Positions 34,218 through 43,800 of a stretch of 64,000 nt of DNA are shown here, piece after piece. The notes beneath the pieces are model-generated. The model was not told the DNA's origin and ran no database searches. It saw only the letters and a program-made list of their open reading frames with translations. Position 1 is the first letter of the stretch, and every line of letters starts with the position of its first letter. The DNA comes from Prostheceraeus crozeri (taxonomy: Eukaryota; Platyhelminthes; Polycladida; Euryleptidae), in assembly GCA_907163375.1 (NCBI GenBank), contig CAJQUW010011283.1:62001-126000 (forward strand), read 5' to 3'. A program made the position numbers and the translations under genes.

Positions 34218-34676
34218 TCACAGTTTATTCACTTCATCTATTATTGGACGCATAGCACTTAATGTATTTTTGGCATCGGAGACTAGAGGTTGTACATTTT
34301 TTAGTACATCACGGAAATCATTAATGCCTGTTCTAATAACATCTAGAGTATCTCTATTCTCTAATCGTTTAGGTGTTTTAATCCCTAACACATTATTCAG
34401 ATAATGATCGAAATAGAAATAAAATGTCTCGGGTATGATCGTCAGTGGCTCAAGTGTTTCGTTTTCTAGAAAAATTGTTATTTCTTCTATATTATGTGGA
34501 GATAAGTTCTTAGCACTTGCATAGAGACTAATGTCAAAATCTGATGCATTATTATAAAAATCATGCTCAGTATCCAATAGTATATTTAGATATTTATCAT
34601 ACACTTGCATTTGATTCAAAATAGTATCAACACGTATTATACCGTACTTAACATGTGCATACTTAGCTAAGGGCAA
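34218..34676 (-). CDS. Unknown Polinton protein, start unclear
   Basis: A 152-codon frame ends at 34,218 with no convincing ATG at its beginning; it stays open upstream to about 34,715, with FFEDIKKNYKLTLPLAKYAHVKYG-like sequence overlapping the spacer after the second ATPase. It has helical segments, including DIEE-type and VLKNVQPLVSDAKNTLSAM stretches, and a C-terminal LRPIIDEV-like amphipathic helix. The missing start and the closeness to the preceding ATPase frame suggest that the two were once one gene, now broken in the AT-rich spacer at 34,711-34,737. No family is recognised. Confidence 0.45.
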   Translation of the reverse strand: MPLAKYAHVKYGIIRVDTILNQMQVYDKYLNILLDTEHDFYNNASDFDISLYASAKNLSPHNIEEITIFLENETLEPLTIIPETFYFYFDHYLNNVLGIKTPKRLENRDTLDVIRTGINDFRDVLKNVQPLVSDAKNTLSAMRPIIDEVNKL

Positions 34677-34725
34677 AGTTAGTTTATAATTTTTCTTGAT
34701 GTCCTCAAAGAATTTATATTATATA

Positions 34726-35220
34726 TTAATTTATATTATTTTGTGTAGTTGTATAAAAGCTTTCCACATTTTCTCTAATCTTATTATCTACGTCACAGGC
34801 TTTATGAGCTAATACTATTATCTGTATATTATGGTGACGTCCTTTTGTAAATATTTCTGATATGTCTTTTTGTTTCACTAAACTAGCTACATCATCTAAC
34901 ACTAGTAAAGACTTTTGTGTATATGCACCTGCAAACATACTCATATCTTCTAACATATCTAAATCTCCCCTATTATAAACATTTGAATATCCTTGCCATT
35001 CATCTTCCTGTAGACAAAACACATGTACGTTTGTTTCATCAGGATAATGTTCATTTATATACTTTCTAGGAAACGTAGTCTTTCCACTTGCAGTCTTGCC
35101 ATAGACTATAAAATGTAAGTTCTCTTGTGCAGTACACCCTTTAGGTTTCTCATTGTCACGAGTAGGTGGCCTCCAACCTTTAAAAGTTTTAGTTTGTTCT
35201 TTATAGAACGCAACCTTCAT
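34726..35220 (-). CDS. Second P-loop ATPase, related to the packaging ATPase
   Basis: The 164-residue frame from the ATG at 35,220 has Walker A GKTASGKT at 41-48, Walker B LLVLDD at 105-110 and FTKGRHHN at 124-131, exactly 14 residues after Walker B. The packaging ATPase of this element has the same spacing and a near-identical FTRGRHNN. Both then run into a hydrophobic strand and a short acceptor motif. Two ATPases of this type in one element suggest duplication and new function. The frame is open upstream of the ATG through YRFVNWLGF to about 35,290, so the protein may be longer and membrane-anchored. Its role is unknown; a packaging partner or a membrane-linked motor are possibilities. Confidence 0.75.
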   Translation of the reverse strand: MKVAFYKEQTKTFKGWRPPTRDNEKPKGCTAQENLHFIVYGKTASGKTTFPRKYINEHYPDETNVHVFCLQEDEWQGYSNVYNRGDLDMLEDMSMFAGAYTQKSLLVLDDVASLVKQKDISEIFTKGRHHNIQIIVLAHKACDVDNKIRENVESFYTTTQNNIN

Positions 35221-35303
35221 TTGTTCCGGTGATTGTAAGAACCCTAACCAATTTACAAAACGATAAGCAAGATAAATAAGAACACAATGAATTTTATATA
35301 ATT

Positions 35304-35504
35304 TTAATTTAATTTAATTTTTATTTTGATAATTTTAACACAATGAAATTTTAGAAACCCAAAGAATCTTCCTAGATCTGAATCTTCTGAAAATAGAGTT
35401 CTTTCAGCAGATGGATGGTACTGATTGGTTACAGGTCGTGGTTTAGGTATGAGAGTATATGCAGGTTCACCAGGATACACACTATTTACCGGTGGATTTT
35501 CCAT
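35304..35504 (-). pseudogene. Possible N-terminal piece of the second ATPase gene
   Basis: The ATG at 35,504 opens a Pro/Tyr-rich frame (VYPGEPAYTLIPKPRPV) that ends soon after FLKFHCV. The bases coding FHCV recur 56 bases further on, where a second frame continues through a hydrophobic stretch into the ATPase. The 56-base AT-rich segment between the copies looks like a local duplication that shifts the frame. If so, the ancestral protein had a Pro-rich start and a membrane-like segment ahead of the ATPase domain. Confidence 0.4.
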
Positions 35505-35696
35505 TTTTTAAAGTGAGAAAAACGCTTCAGACACCATGTGTCCGCCACTCCTTTGAGTGATTAATGCCTCTCTAGGAGCTCTAGACCCGTACGGACACCC
35601 GCGTCCGGGGCCCAAAACGAAGCCATGCCCACTCACCCGAGCGTATGGAGGGCTCTAAACTACTACAGACACAAAGTTACTTTCCTCCAGCCAAAG
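35505..35696. other. GC-rich spacer in the Polinton
   Basis: The spacer is far richer in G and C than its surroundings, with GGACACCCGCGTCC near 35,595-35,608 forming a small palindrome. No frame is supported. It separates the ATPase and zinc-finger transcription units. Confidence 0.4.
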
Positions 35697-36582
35697 TTAC
35701 TTTCCCACACAAGTGGCTGCATGACGTTGGTAGCTTTTCTTCAATAAAACTTTGTTACAGTTGGAGCATCTTACTTGTACCTTTAAACATTCTTTACATT
35801 GGTATTTACTTTCATAAAATTCCGATTTGGGTTTTAAAATTTCGCAATTAGTGCATTTTCGTGTGTTAGTAGAACATGAATTATAATGATTAGAAAACCC
35901 CTGACTAGTGAAAAATTTGTTACAACACGTACATTGTCTATCTTTTATTTTAGGGAGTGGCGGTAATTGACATGCCCTTAGGTGACGGGCAAAATTCTTC
36001 GACGTTATACTTTTCCCACAGTCATTACATGTCTTTTTCTTTAACTGTACTGGTTGTATCTGTTGGGCTTGTTGTACTGCCTGTACTGCCTGTACTGGTT
36101 GTACTGGTTGTACTGCCTGTACTGCCTGTACTGGTTGTACTTGTACTGACTGTTCATGTAGGAGGCGTACTGGGTGTACTGGCTGCATTGGTTGTACTGA
36201 CTGTACTGCCTGTACTGGTTGTACTGGCTGCATTGGTTGTACTGATTGTACTGGCTGCATTGGTTGTACTGATTGTACTTGTACTGGCTGTACTGAGTGT
36301 ACTGGGTGTACTGATTGTACTTGTACTGGGTGTACTGATTGTACTTGTACTGGGTGTGCTGATTGTACTTGTACTGGGTGTATTGATTGTACTTGTACTG
36401 GCTGTACTGGGTGTACTGAGTGTACTGGCTGCAGCGGTTGTACTGGGTGCACTGTTACGAAAAGATAAATTACAGATTTCGCATAGAACCTTGGTTCCGC
36501 CAACTGCATCTTCGATGCCGAGACGCGAAGCGTTGACTTTGTTGGATAGAAGCTTGGTTCCGCCAAATTCGTTGGATAACAT
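35697..36582 (-). pseudogene. Zinc-finger protein with expanded hexanucleotide repeat
   Basis: The C-terminal half codes four Cys/His clusters, CNDCGK...HLRAC, CTCCNK...HYNSC, CTNCEI...CKEC and CSNCNK...HAATC, ending at 35,697. Before them lies a long tract of GTACTG-type hexamers (36,050-36,450), read as Val-Gln-Pro or, in another frame, Ser-Thr repeats. The N-terminal part from the ATG at 36,582 is best in the Ser-Thr frame and ends in LCEICNLSF, an apparent fifth finger cut off by the repeat. The repeat thus seems to have expanded inside a finger and shifted the frame. The fingers suggest DNA, RNA or protein binding. No known Polinton gene is named. Confidence 0.6.
36050..36450. repeat. 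GTACTG-type hexanucleotide array
   Basis: About 65 imperfect copies of a GTACTG/GTACTT-type hexamer (on the plus strand) fill this stretch inside the zinc-finger gene. The high-identity variants suggest slippage expansion. Both strands are open by virtue of the repeat, which creates a spurious Val/Leu-rich plus-strand frame. Confidence 0.85.
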
Positions 36583-36602
36583 ATTTTTTAGCAGAAAAAC
36601 TG

Positions 36603-37436
36603 ATGTTAACAAATGTTGGCGGGTGTGCTTACATTCCGAATAATCAAGAATCAGAAATAGAACTAGACAACTATATAATGAAAACTGGAGATGTTTTAAC
36701 AGGACCGTTACATCTTTCTATTCTTCCACAACAAAATACTGAGCTAGCAAATAAAGAATATGTTGATAAACAGTTCGATAGAATTGTGTCACTGCTGTCT
36801 CTACTAATGAAAGAAACCAAGTTTCTAAAGCAGAATGATGAAAGACTGCAAGAAAAGCTAACAGATCTAAGTAGCAAACATGGAAATATAGAAGCAGATA
36901 TATCAAAACTTCATAAAAAAATAACGGAACATTCAAAACTTGTAATCCTGCTATCACTAAATTTAAAGTCTGCCATTGCAAAGAATACAAATCAAAATAA
37001 ACAACTGAAAGAAGAGTTAGAAAAAGTTAGCGAAAAGAATCGAAAATTACTACAACACTTACAACAGCTGCAATCCACATTCCAAAAAAGTGTTGATGAA
37101 TTAAGTAGCCGAATCACACAACAAGCAAAGCACATGAACAGAATGATAAATGAAGTTAAAGCACTTAAACAAAAGGTTAGCGAATTGAAGACCCTTAAAA
37201 CGAATTTAGAACATGAAGTAAAGAAAAATTCTAAAGGAAATAAGGAACAGTTGAATGCTATTAAAGTTCAATTGAATGCTCTTAAAACAGAAGTAAAGAA
37301 AAGTGAGAAAAAATGAGAAGTAAATGAAAAAGAAATTAAAGTACATCACACGCTGCTTGACGCAATAGATAAAGTGGAACAGAGAATAAATAAAGTTATC
37401 ACGAAGTTGTTATCCATTCACACACGTAAATCTTAA
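36603..37436 (+). pseudogene. Coiled-coil fibre-like protein with one nonsense codon
   Basis: The ATG at 36,603 opens a protein with KTGDVLTG at residues 27-34 and NKEYVD at 50-55. These follow the 'K-x-G-D-x-(M/L)-T-G-x-L-x-L ... N-K-x-Y-V-D' signature of trimeric phage tail-fibre heads and of fibre-like virion proteins. The rest is almost all heptad coiled coil, rich in Lys, Glu, Gln and Leu. TGA at 37,314-37,316 ends the first 237 codons, but the same frame runs on as coiled coil to TAA at 37,434-37,436, so a single nonsense mutation is likely. A vertex fibre or spike is the best guess. It starts about 20 bases from the divergent zinc-finger gene and precedes the minor capsid genes. Confidence 0.62.
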
Positions 37437-37437
37437 T

Positions 37438-37470
37438 CGGACCAAAGGGCCTCAGGTTACTAACCAATCA
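37438..37470. repeat. Intergenic inverted-repeat copy
   Basis: GGACCAAAGGGCCTCAGG followed by TTACTAACCAATC is the near reverse complement of the segment at 40,604-40,634. The two lie just before and just after the pVI-like/major-capsid gene pair. Confidence 0.6.
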
Positions 37471-37514
37471 TAAAAGTAAATATTTTTCCCAAAAGTCAAA
37501 TTTAAGCTTAAAAA

Positions 37515-37949
37515 ATGCCGATAATTTATAAACACAACCTTAAACATTTTGCTTCAAATAATAAAATTGCTCATGAACCATCTATGAAACCTGTGTACCA
37601 TTATGACAGTGTAGAAACTGTTCAAACAGAAGGAGCTGGCATCTTTTCTGGAATCGGAAGTATCGTTAACTTGATTAAAAATAATAAAGATTTTATTTCA
37701 TCTGCTGCTAAAGGAGCAGCAGCTATAGGTAGCACAGCTAGTGCAATATCAAATGCTGTTAAGTCACAAAACGAATTAAAACAACTAGAAGCTATTCGTA
37801 AACTTAGGAATGATGCTAAAGAAATGCAAAAAGACAAAAAGCTTTCAGACGAAACAAAAAACAAAATTGCCAAATTAGCGAAGATGGAAAGTAAACATGA
37901 TGAAAAAACAATTGAAGAAATGAGAGGAAATGGTTTAGCAAAATTCTAA
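37515..37949 (+). CDS. Candidate pVI-like minor capsid protein
   Basis: The 144-residue frame has a polar start, then an amphipathic Gly/Ala-rich centre (GAGIFSGIGSIVNLIKN, then AAKGAAAIGSTASAISNAV) and a charged helical tail ending near GNGLAKF. Small proteins with such a Gly-rich amphipathic segment ahead of the major capsid gene are usual in Polintons and adintoviruses. They are compared with the adenovirus membrane-lytic cement protein VI. The frame is intact. It lies between the fibre-like gene and the major capsid gene, in the structural block. The identity is inferred from composition and place, so it is moderate at best. Confidence 0.5.
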   Translation: MPIIYKHNLKHFASNNKIAHEPSMKPVYHYDSVETVQTEGAGIFSGIGSIVNLIKNNKDFISSAAKGAAAIGSTASAISNAVKSQNELKQLEAIRKLRNDAKEMQKDKKLSDETKNKIAKLAKMESKHDEKTIEEMRGNGLAKF

Positions 37950-38502
37950 TACCAAAATGATTTTTTCTAATAAAAAAATGTAATGTCAACTCTGATCGAA
38001 AGCAAATTTAGATTAGACGATCCTCCGTTCGTCAGTTACAATAAAAAAAAGAATGACTATATAAGAATTGCTATGAACCCTGGATCTTCAGGAAGAGTGA
38101 ATACCGGAGGTGATTTAATTTTTGAAGTTGATAATCAGCAAAGTTATTTATATTTACCCGATTCATTTTGACACTGTGAATATTCTATCTATTCTGATGC
38201 TGATTTTACAACACCATTACCTGCTACGGATAATATTACATTAGAAAACAACTTTTTTCCCAGATTATTTACACAAATGCGTTTAGATGTTGCAACACAA
38301 AATATAGAAACCATAAGTGATTCTCCTGGTATTATTGATTCAATGCTTCGATTTGTTACAATAGGTGAAAATACTAAAATGCATGAAATCGAAGGATGGT
38401 TCCTGATAACCATACCGGCATACTTAAAGATGATTTAACTCACACTGGAACAGACGCAGCAGGAATTGCGAAAGATGTAGAAAACATAGTGAAACAGTTA
38501 AA

Positions 38503-39735
38503 CAGTAAAAGTATCATCTACGTAACGTAAGTACAGTAGAGGTTTGGTAACTGAACGATCAGTCAAGAGATGTAGTTCCAAGTAACCCAAAAAATGTTTG
38601 CAAGAATGGGTCCTAGGGGACTGCCCATGGCTACGCCATCTTTTTGAAAATACAGCTTTCTATCGAACATGAATTGTATATTTTTAGTACATAGAAGAAT
38701 CAGAGATTTTAGGGTCTCTTGTCTCAAAGGAAGCTGAACATCGTAACGAATCTGAATTTCATCGATAATACTCAAAGTTTCAATAAGAGGAACATTCGTA
38801 AAAAGATTGGAGACATCGAAAGAGCATAAAGTCTTATCCTTCAAATTTAGACGCTTAATGCGGCTGACAAAATCAAAAGTGTCTTTCACAGTGTTTTGAG
38901 AAACAGCTTTACGTATGGGATTAAGAATGGTTACTAACCATTTAGCTAGTTTATGCGTAGGCGAATTAGACATACTTAGTATAGGACGTAATGGAATGTT
39001 ATCCTTATGAATCTTATGTAGACCATATAAGCGTGGGGTATTGGAGCCCCTGACGTTAAGACTGTTAGCGAAATTCTTATCAATGACTCTCGTCTTCACA
39101 AGATCTGAAATTTCGCGGTTAACTTGATTCTCGATTTTAGAGGTAAGGTCGCTATTAATTTCATCTAGCTCAAATTTATCACTGTTATCCATTACTACTT
39201 TCATTTTGTCAACATAGTCTTGTCTGTTCAAAATAACTACGGAATTACCCTTGTCGGGGTGAGTAATGACAATACTATTATTTTTCTTCAAGTTTTTTAA
39301 CGCTGTGATATGATGCCGATCAAGGGAAGAAGTAAACTTATTCTTTCTAGAAAAATCTTTAGCGATCGAAACCAACTCAGCCTTAAGTTTAGGTAGATGT
39401 TGTTCCACAGGTGTGGTAGTTACCAACTGTTGATAATAGTATTCAAATTCCGCGTCAACACACGGCTGTTTCGAAGCTCTAGGTAAACTAAATCTTAATC
39501 CTCGACAAAGAGCTTGCTTTTCAGTATCGTTTAGACAGTAATCAGACAAATTCAAAATGTGTTTATCTAGGGGGGATGGGTAGAAATTAACCGGATCCCA
39601 GCTGTTAGAGTTATTTAAGTTACGTTCCAGAGAAGAAAGAAGTTTAGTGCGACAGCGATTAACAACGGTGCGACTTAACTTAGCGCAGTACAAGTTTAAC
39701 TTAGTTAAACAGTACACAAAATAGCTCATATCAGA
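38503..39735 (-). mobile_element. Penelope-like retroelement fragment in the capsid gene
   Basis: The minus strand carries the Penelope-type reverse transcriptase: IVITHPDKGNSVVIL, RLYGLHKIHKD, RPILSMSNSPTHKLAKWL, CSFDVSNLFTNVP and GVAMGSPLGPILANIF. After a one-base slip in a T run near 38,590, LGYLEL and LRYVDDTF follow, the catalytic box, near 38,505-38,525. The copy ends there, so the rest of the polymerase and the GIY-YIG nuclease are missing. The right end near 39,735 abuts capsid coding sequence. No target duplication is evident. Confidence 0.82.
38563..39729 (-). pseudogene. Penelope-like reverse transcriptase, truncated
   Basis: The frame from 39,729 is open for 388 codons and includes the N-terminal region and reverse transcriptase motifs up to MGSPLGPILANIF; the YVDD box follows in the next frame. 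Penelope enzymes use this domain with a C-terminal GIY-YIG endonuclease, which is absent. Truncation at the 3' side is unlike the 5' truncation typical of reverse-transcribed elements and may reflect later deletion or the rearranged structure common for Penelope copies. Confidence 0.82.
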
Positions 39736-40517
39736 AAAGACGTAATTTTAATAATAAAAGTAAACAAACTATTGATTGGTCATTGTCTCCATTATTCGTG
39801 TATTTAGATTACAATGAAATATCATGTCAATTGAAATTCAAACTCATAGTTCATCGCACTTTAAATAATGAAGCAATATTTTATGGAAGGGCTGGGAAGA
39901 AAGCATACCTAAAAATTGATAGACTTGAATGGTGAGTAAAACATATTACTCCTAGTTTAGAGGTTGAAACAACTATTACGAAAAGATTAAATACGAACAA
40001 ACCAATTCCAGTAAGTTTTATGAAGCGTACTGCGAGCTCTGTCACTTTTACTGAACAAAGATTTAACTGGCATTTCACAAGGACATCAAATACTCCAAGA
40101 TATTTTTTACTCGCTTTTCAAAAGAATGAAACTCCTAGTTTTGATAAGAACAATAGTCTTTTCCATATTAATTCAATTCGAAGTTTACAAATTTCATTAA
40201 ATCAAACACGTTATCCTATTGATCTATTGAGATTTGATGATACCAATAATCAGTTTATGGAAGGATATGATGCATATAGAAATTTGTGTCGAGAATTTGG
40301 AGTAGAAGCACAATTAACTCCTGTAGATTGGAAGAATTTATACCCTGTTTTCTGCTTTGATTTAAATGCACAATCGGAAGATATTATTAAGAATGGTTGT
40401 GATGTGACAATTAATATTGAAAAGACAAATTCCACAACCTCATTGATGGCTTATGGTTTATTGCTAGAAGACGCCGAATGTTCTATTGAAATTCTTAATG
40501 GAAAGATGGTTAGGTTC

Positions 40518-40697
40518 GGCTAAAGCCTCTGAACAAAGTTCTATAGGTTAGAAAAACCCAAGACTTCGTCGATAGGCTAAAGCCAGAGGAGCTTCGCTCC
40601 GATCGGTTAGTAACCTTAGGACCTTTGGCCTGATAGGCTAAAGCTTCTGAACAAAAGTGATCGGCTAAGCCCAAGACTATAATTTTTTTATTAAAAA
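40518..40697. repeat. Intergenic repeats and stem-loop downstream of the capsid gene
   Basis: A ~45-base block GGCTAAAGC(C/T)TCTGAACAAA...CCCAAGACT occurs twice (40,518-40,563 and 40,637-40,678). Between them are GGAGCTTCGCTCC (40,588-40,600), a perfect stem-loop of the same TTC-loop type as those at 30.35 kb, and the inverted counterpart of 37,438-37,470. This is 3' flank of the capsid gene and leader of the pX-like gene. Confidence 0.6.
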
Positions 40698-40825
40698 ATG
40701 GTGCAAGTGAATAATAAAACGGTTGAATTAAAACTACGTAACATCATTGACAAAAATACACCTAAAACTATTACGATTGACAAAAAGAAGTATTACATAA
40801 GTAGACCAATGATAGAGAATATTAA

Positions 40826-43800
40826 CCCATTAACGACCAACTACGTAAAATGATCTCAAACCTGCTTGCATTAGATTGCCTTGATCCAAAAGCAAACGGA
40901 ATGACATTGAAAAAGATATCACATCACTGCAGAAAAATATATTGATTTTTTTGTGAATGTTCCCGTGGCGGGAACATGGGCGTCAGAGAGTCTGTCTATG
41001 AAAATTGCGATATTTTTTCATAACATGCAACTATGAAATATCTGCTCATGATATGATGACATGTTTGATTGACTATACTTCAACTATGATAAAAAAATTG
41101 TCAAATCCATGAGATCTGCTAGAATAAAAACTCAGAATCAATCATAGAAACCTGCATTATCAGTTTGAAATTCAAATGTTATACCGGTACCAAGTCTGTA
41201 AACTGCTTTATGCGTGTAGGTGATCTCAAGCGCGCCCACTAGCGAAATACAAGACGACATAGCATACATAACTTAAGTCAGTATCGATGGAACACTTCAA
41301 AACACTCATCATGCAAATTTACTCGGCACTTCGCACAACATCTTCTAGAGTTCGCTTTGCAGACTTTGCATCTACCCTGCTTTTGTGCGGGAGTTTGATA
41401 ATGCCTCACATCATCAAATCGAACCTCTGAAGGAACATTGCAAATTGCAGCAGAGGAATATGATCGCTTTCGACTGGTTTTATATTTCAGAAGGATGGAG
41501 CTCACGACTTCACGTCGGAAGTCCAGCAGACTTAGTTGAGCACTGTCACATGACTTATTGATGTGATAAAGAATCCAAGAGTTTTACAAGGCCACATCCA
41601 GCATCCATGCGAATGGAGCCCACCACCATTTCTTCATCCGAATTCCGATTCTATACTTTGCACATTTTGGTCCATTCCATCGACGTATCCCATGCACTGG
41701 TTGTAGCAATGGAATTGGTTTGGCTGCAACACTTGAATATACTTTCGCTCAATCTTGCTCCATCTTTGTACATTTCTTGTTGGTTTGGATGAAAGACAGT
41801 TGGAGGCAATGTAGACAGCTCGGTTGTCATTCCAACCTACAACTGTTATAGTTGTCGAATCCTGTTCTGCAGTCACCTGTTCCACATGACCTCGTTCTTT
41901 TTTCTCAAGATCTTTGTTACCCATGATATCACACTTGCTCAATTTTTTCTTATTGATTACACCAGTTGCACTAATGTCCCTTGTTCCGAGATAGGAAAGC
42001 AACCGGAATGAAGTAAAATAGTTATCCATGTATACATGGTAGCTTTGACCTGGAGGTAAGCGCTCCACTAGATTCAAAACAACGTGCTCACCTAGTCCCC
42101 ATGTTGTTGTTATCGAGATATGCCGCCCTGTTTTAGTCCCTTGGTAGGGTTCGAATTGAATCACATACCCGTAGGCCTCTGCAAGTACTCAAACTTTATA
42201 ACCTACCCTGATAGGCTTGTTGTTGATTCTTTGCTTACTTCCATGGGAGCCGTAGTAAGGAATCATGGATTCATCCACGGATTTTGTTTCACAATTTGAA
42301 GAATACTTCAAGAATCGACTCTAAATTCGAGTTATCACATAAATGCAAATTTCGTAGAATTCTTTCGAACTCATTACGTGGCATAGTGTCCGACATGGCG
42401 GCAACAAAGAGATCCGGAGACAGACTCCAATACAATCGACGATCTGGCAATCTGTGGTATCCACTCATCAAAAGCATTGCCAAAAATACGCGAAATTTTT
42501 CCTTTGTGATGCCAAACTCTGTGACACTTTTCTCTCTTCGTGCGTATAACGTTGTAAAGTCAACAATGTCTGAGATCAACATATCATCAAAGAACAATTC
42601 GAGCAGAGAGAGAGAGAGAGAAGTCCCAATTTCCTCTAAGTGGTTCACTTCAGGTGTGCTCTGTGAATTCCTTGATTTGATGTCACGATTATTCCATCTC
42701 AAATCAGTCAGTAGTGGAGGCTTTTCATCACTCAAAAGTCCTCTATGAATGCTGTCGTCTTGGATGGAGTTAGTCTGCAAGGCATCGCCCAAGGACTCAC
42801 TTTGTGAATCATCATCCATGGTATTAGATATTCGATCACCGTAATTTATTCGAACGTCAGCCTCGGCCAATAGCTGATTGCCGTTCAATCGATTGATGTC
42901 AAAATCGTCCTCATCTGCACTGTCTTCCTCTGAACAGTCTCCATCTCCAGGTGGCTGTATTGCAATGTCTGCACTCACAAACGACTCGTCATCTTCTAGC
43001 ATTGCAACAACTTCATCCAACTTCAATTTCTTCACCATAATGAGATTCGCTGAACTATTCTCAAGTAGACGAGAAAATGACTTTGTAGAGCACACTTATT
43101 CAAAATAGCAACTGTCACCGCACACTATGGTAGAGAAAGACTGTAAACTCGTGAGAAGACTGGAATACAGAAAATATCTATGTTCAGCAGCTTGACTATG
43201 CTGTGGAAACTCCTATCTCTCAATGTATCAAAAATGTCCGATATCCTCAGTACAATGAGGTTGTTAACAATGTCATAGTCTGCCTGAGAATTTGGGGATT
43301 GCCCTACGACCCAATTATTGATGCAAGCTCAAGGCACAGTCAAGGGTCAGAGAGATTTGTGTGTTTGATTTACACTGTTTCGCCGTTTCTTCGGCGGAAA
43401 TAGCTTTGATTTATCACACTCAAAATAAACATGCATGCACGTGTACACTTACAACCACTTTCTGCAGCATGTAACTCACAGAAACATCAAATTTACGGTC
43501 AATCTTCGCGGAAATTTCACTCAAGTAGCCGCACGTGCAAGATAAAATTACTTGCAGAGCATCAATCAAAAGAACCGACCAACTCTAGTGCACAAGCCCC
43601 CTGACGACCATGTTCCCGTTGTGGGAACATTTTTCAAACAACTGGGAATCGAAGTAGATAATCAATTTTTCAAAAGATATGTCACCAATGGGTGGAGAAT
43701 GCCAGGAGCTCACGACTCATCGGTCTGATGTGATTTGTTGGTCCAAATTTCGATTATGAAGGCATTTGATCAGGACCACTGATAATTTTGAAATGATTTT

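Larger units (their letters stand above)
37983..40522 (+). pseudogene. Major capsid protein (double jelly-roll), interrupted
   Basis: The N-terminal part, from the ATG at 37,983, contains NTGGDLIFEV, SYLYLPDS, a TGA at 38,169-38,171, then ITLENNFFPRLFTQ, IIDSMLRFVTIG and a shift near 38,400. A Penelope-like fragment occupies about 38,503-39,735. The frame then resumes with WSLSPLFVYLDY, a TGA at 39,933-39,935, FNWHFTRTSNTPRYFLLAFQ, SLQISLNQTRYP and VDWKNLYPVFCFDLNAQ, ending at TAA (40,520-40,522). Strand order and the N-A-x-x-F-T-R-x-S-x-T-P-R-Y type block fit the adintovirus/Polinton hexon-like capsid protein, which forms the icosahedral shell. At least two stops, one shift and the insertion make it dead. 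Confidence 0.82.

Noticed and set aside
34711..34737. A 17-base duplication as the sole cause of the break between the second ATPase and the downstream frame
   Set aside because: Removing 17 bases in thought does not bring the two frames together, so at least one more change is needed.
35957..36643. 228-codon plus-strand frame rich in Val and Leu
   Set aside because: It is created by the GTACTG-type repeat read in the opposite direction to the zinc-finger gene. Its sequence is a monotonous VLVVL pattern with no independent support.
38440..38530. Plus-strand capsid reading ending in SIIYVT
   Set aside because: The last codons are the antisense of the YVDDTF box of the Penelope-like reverse transcriptase, so the capsid part must end near 38,500.
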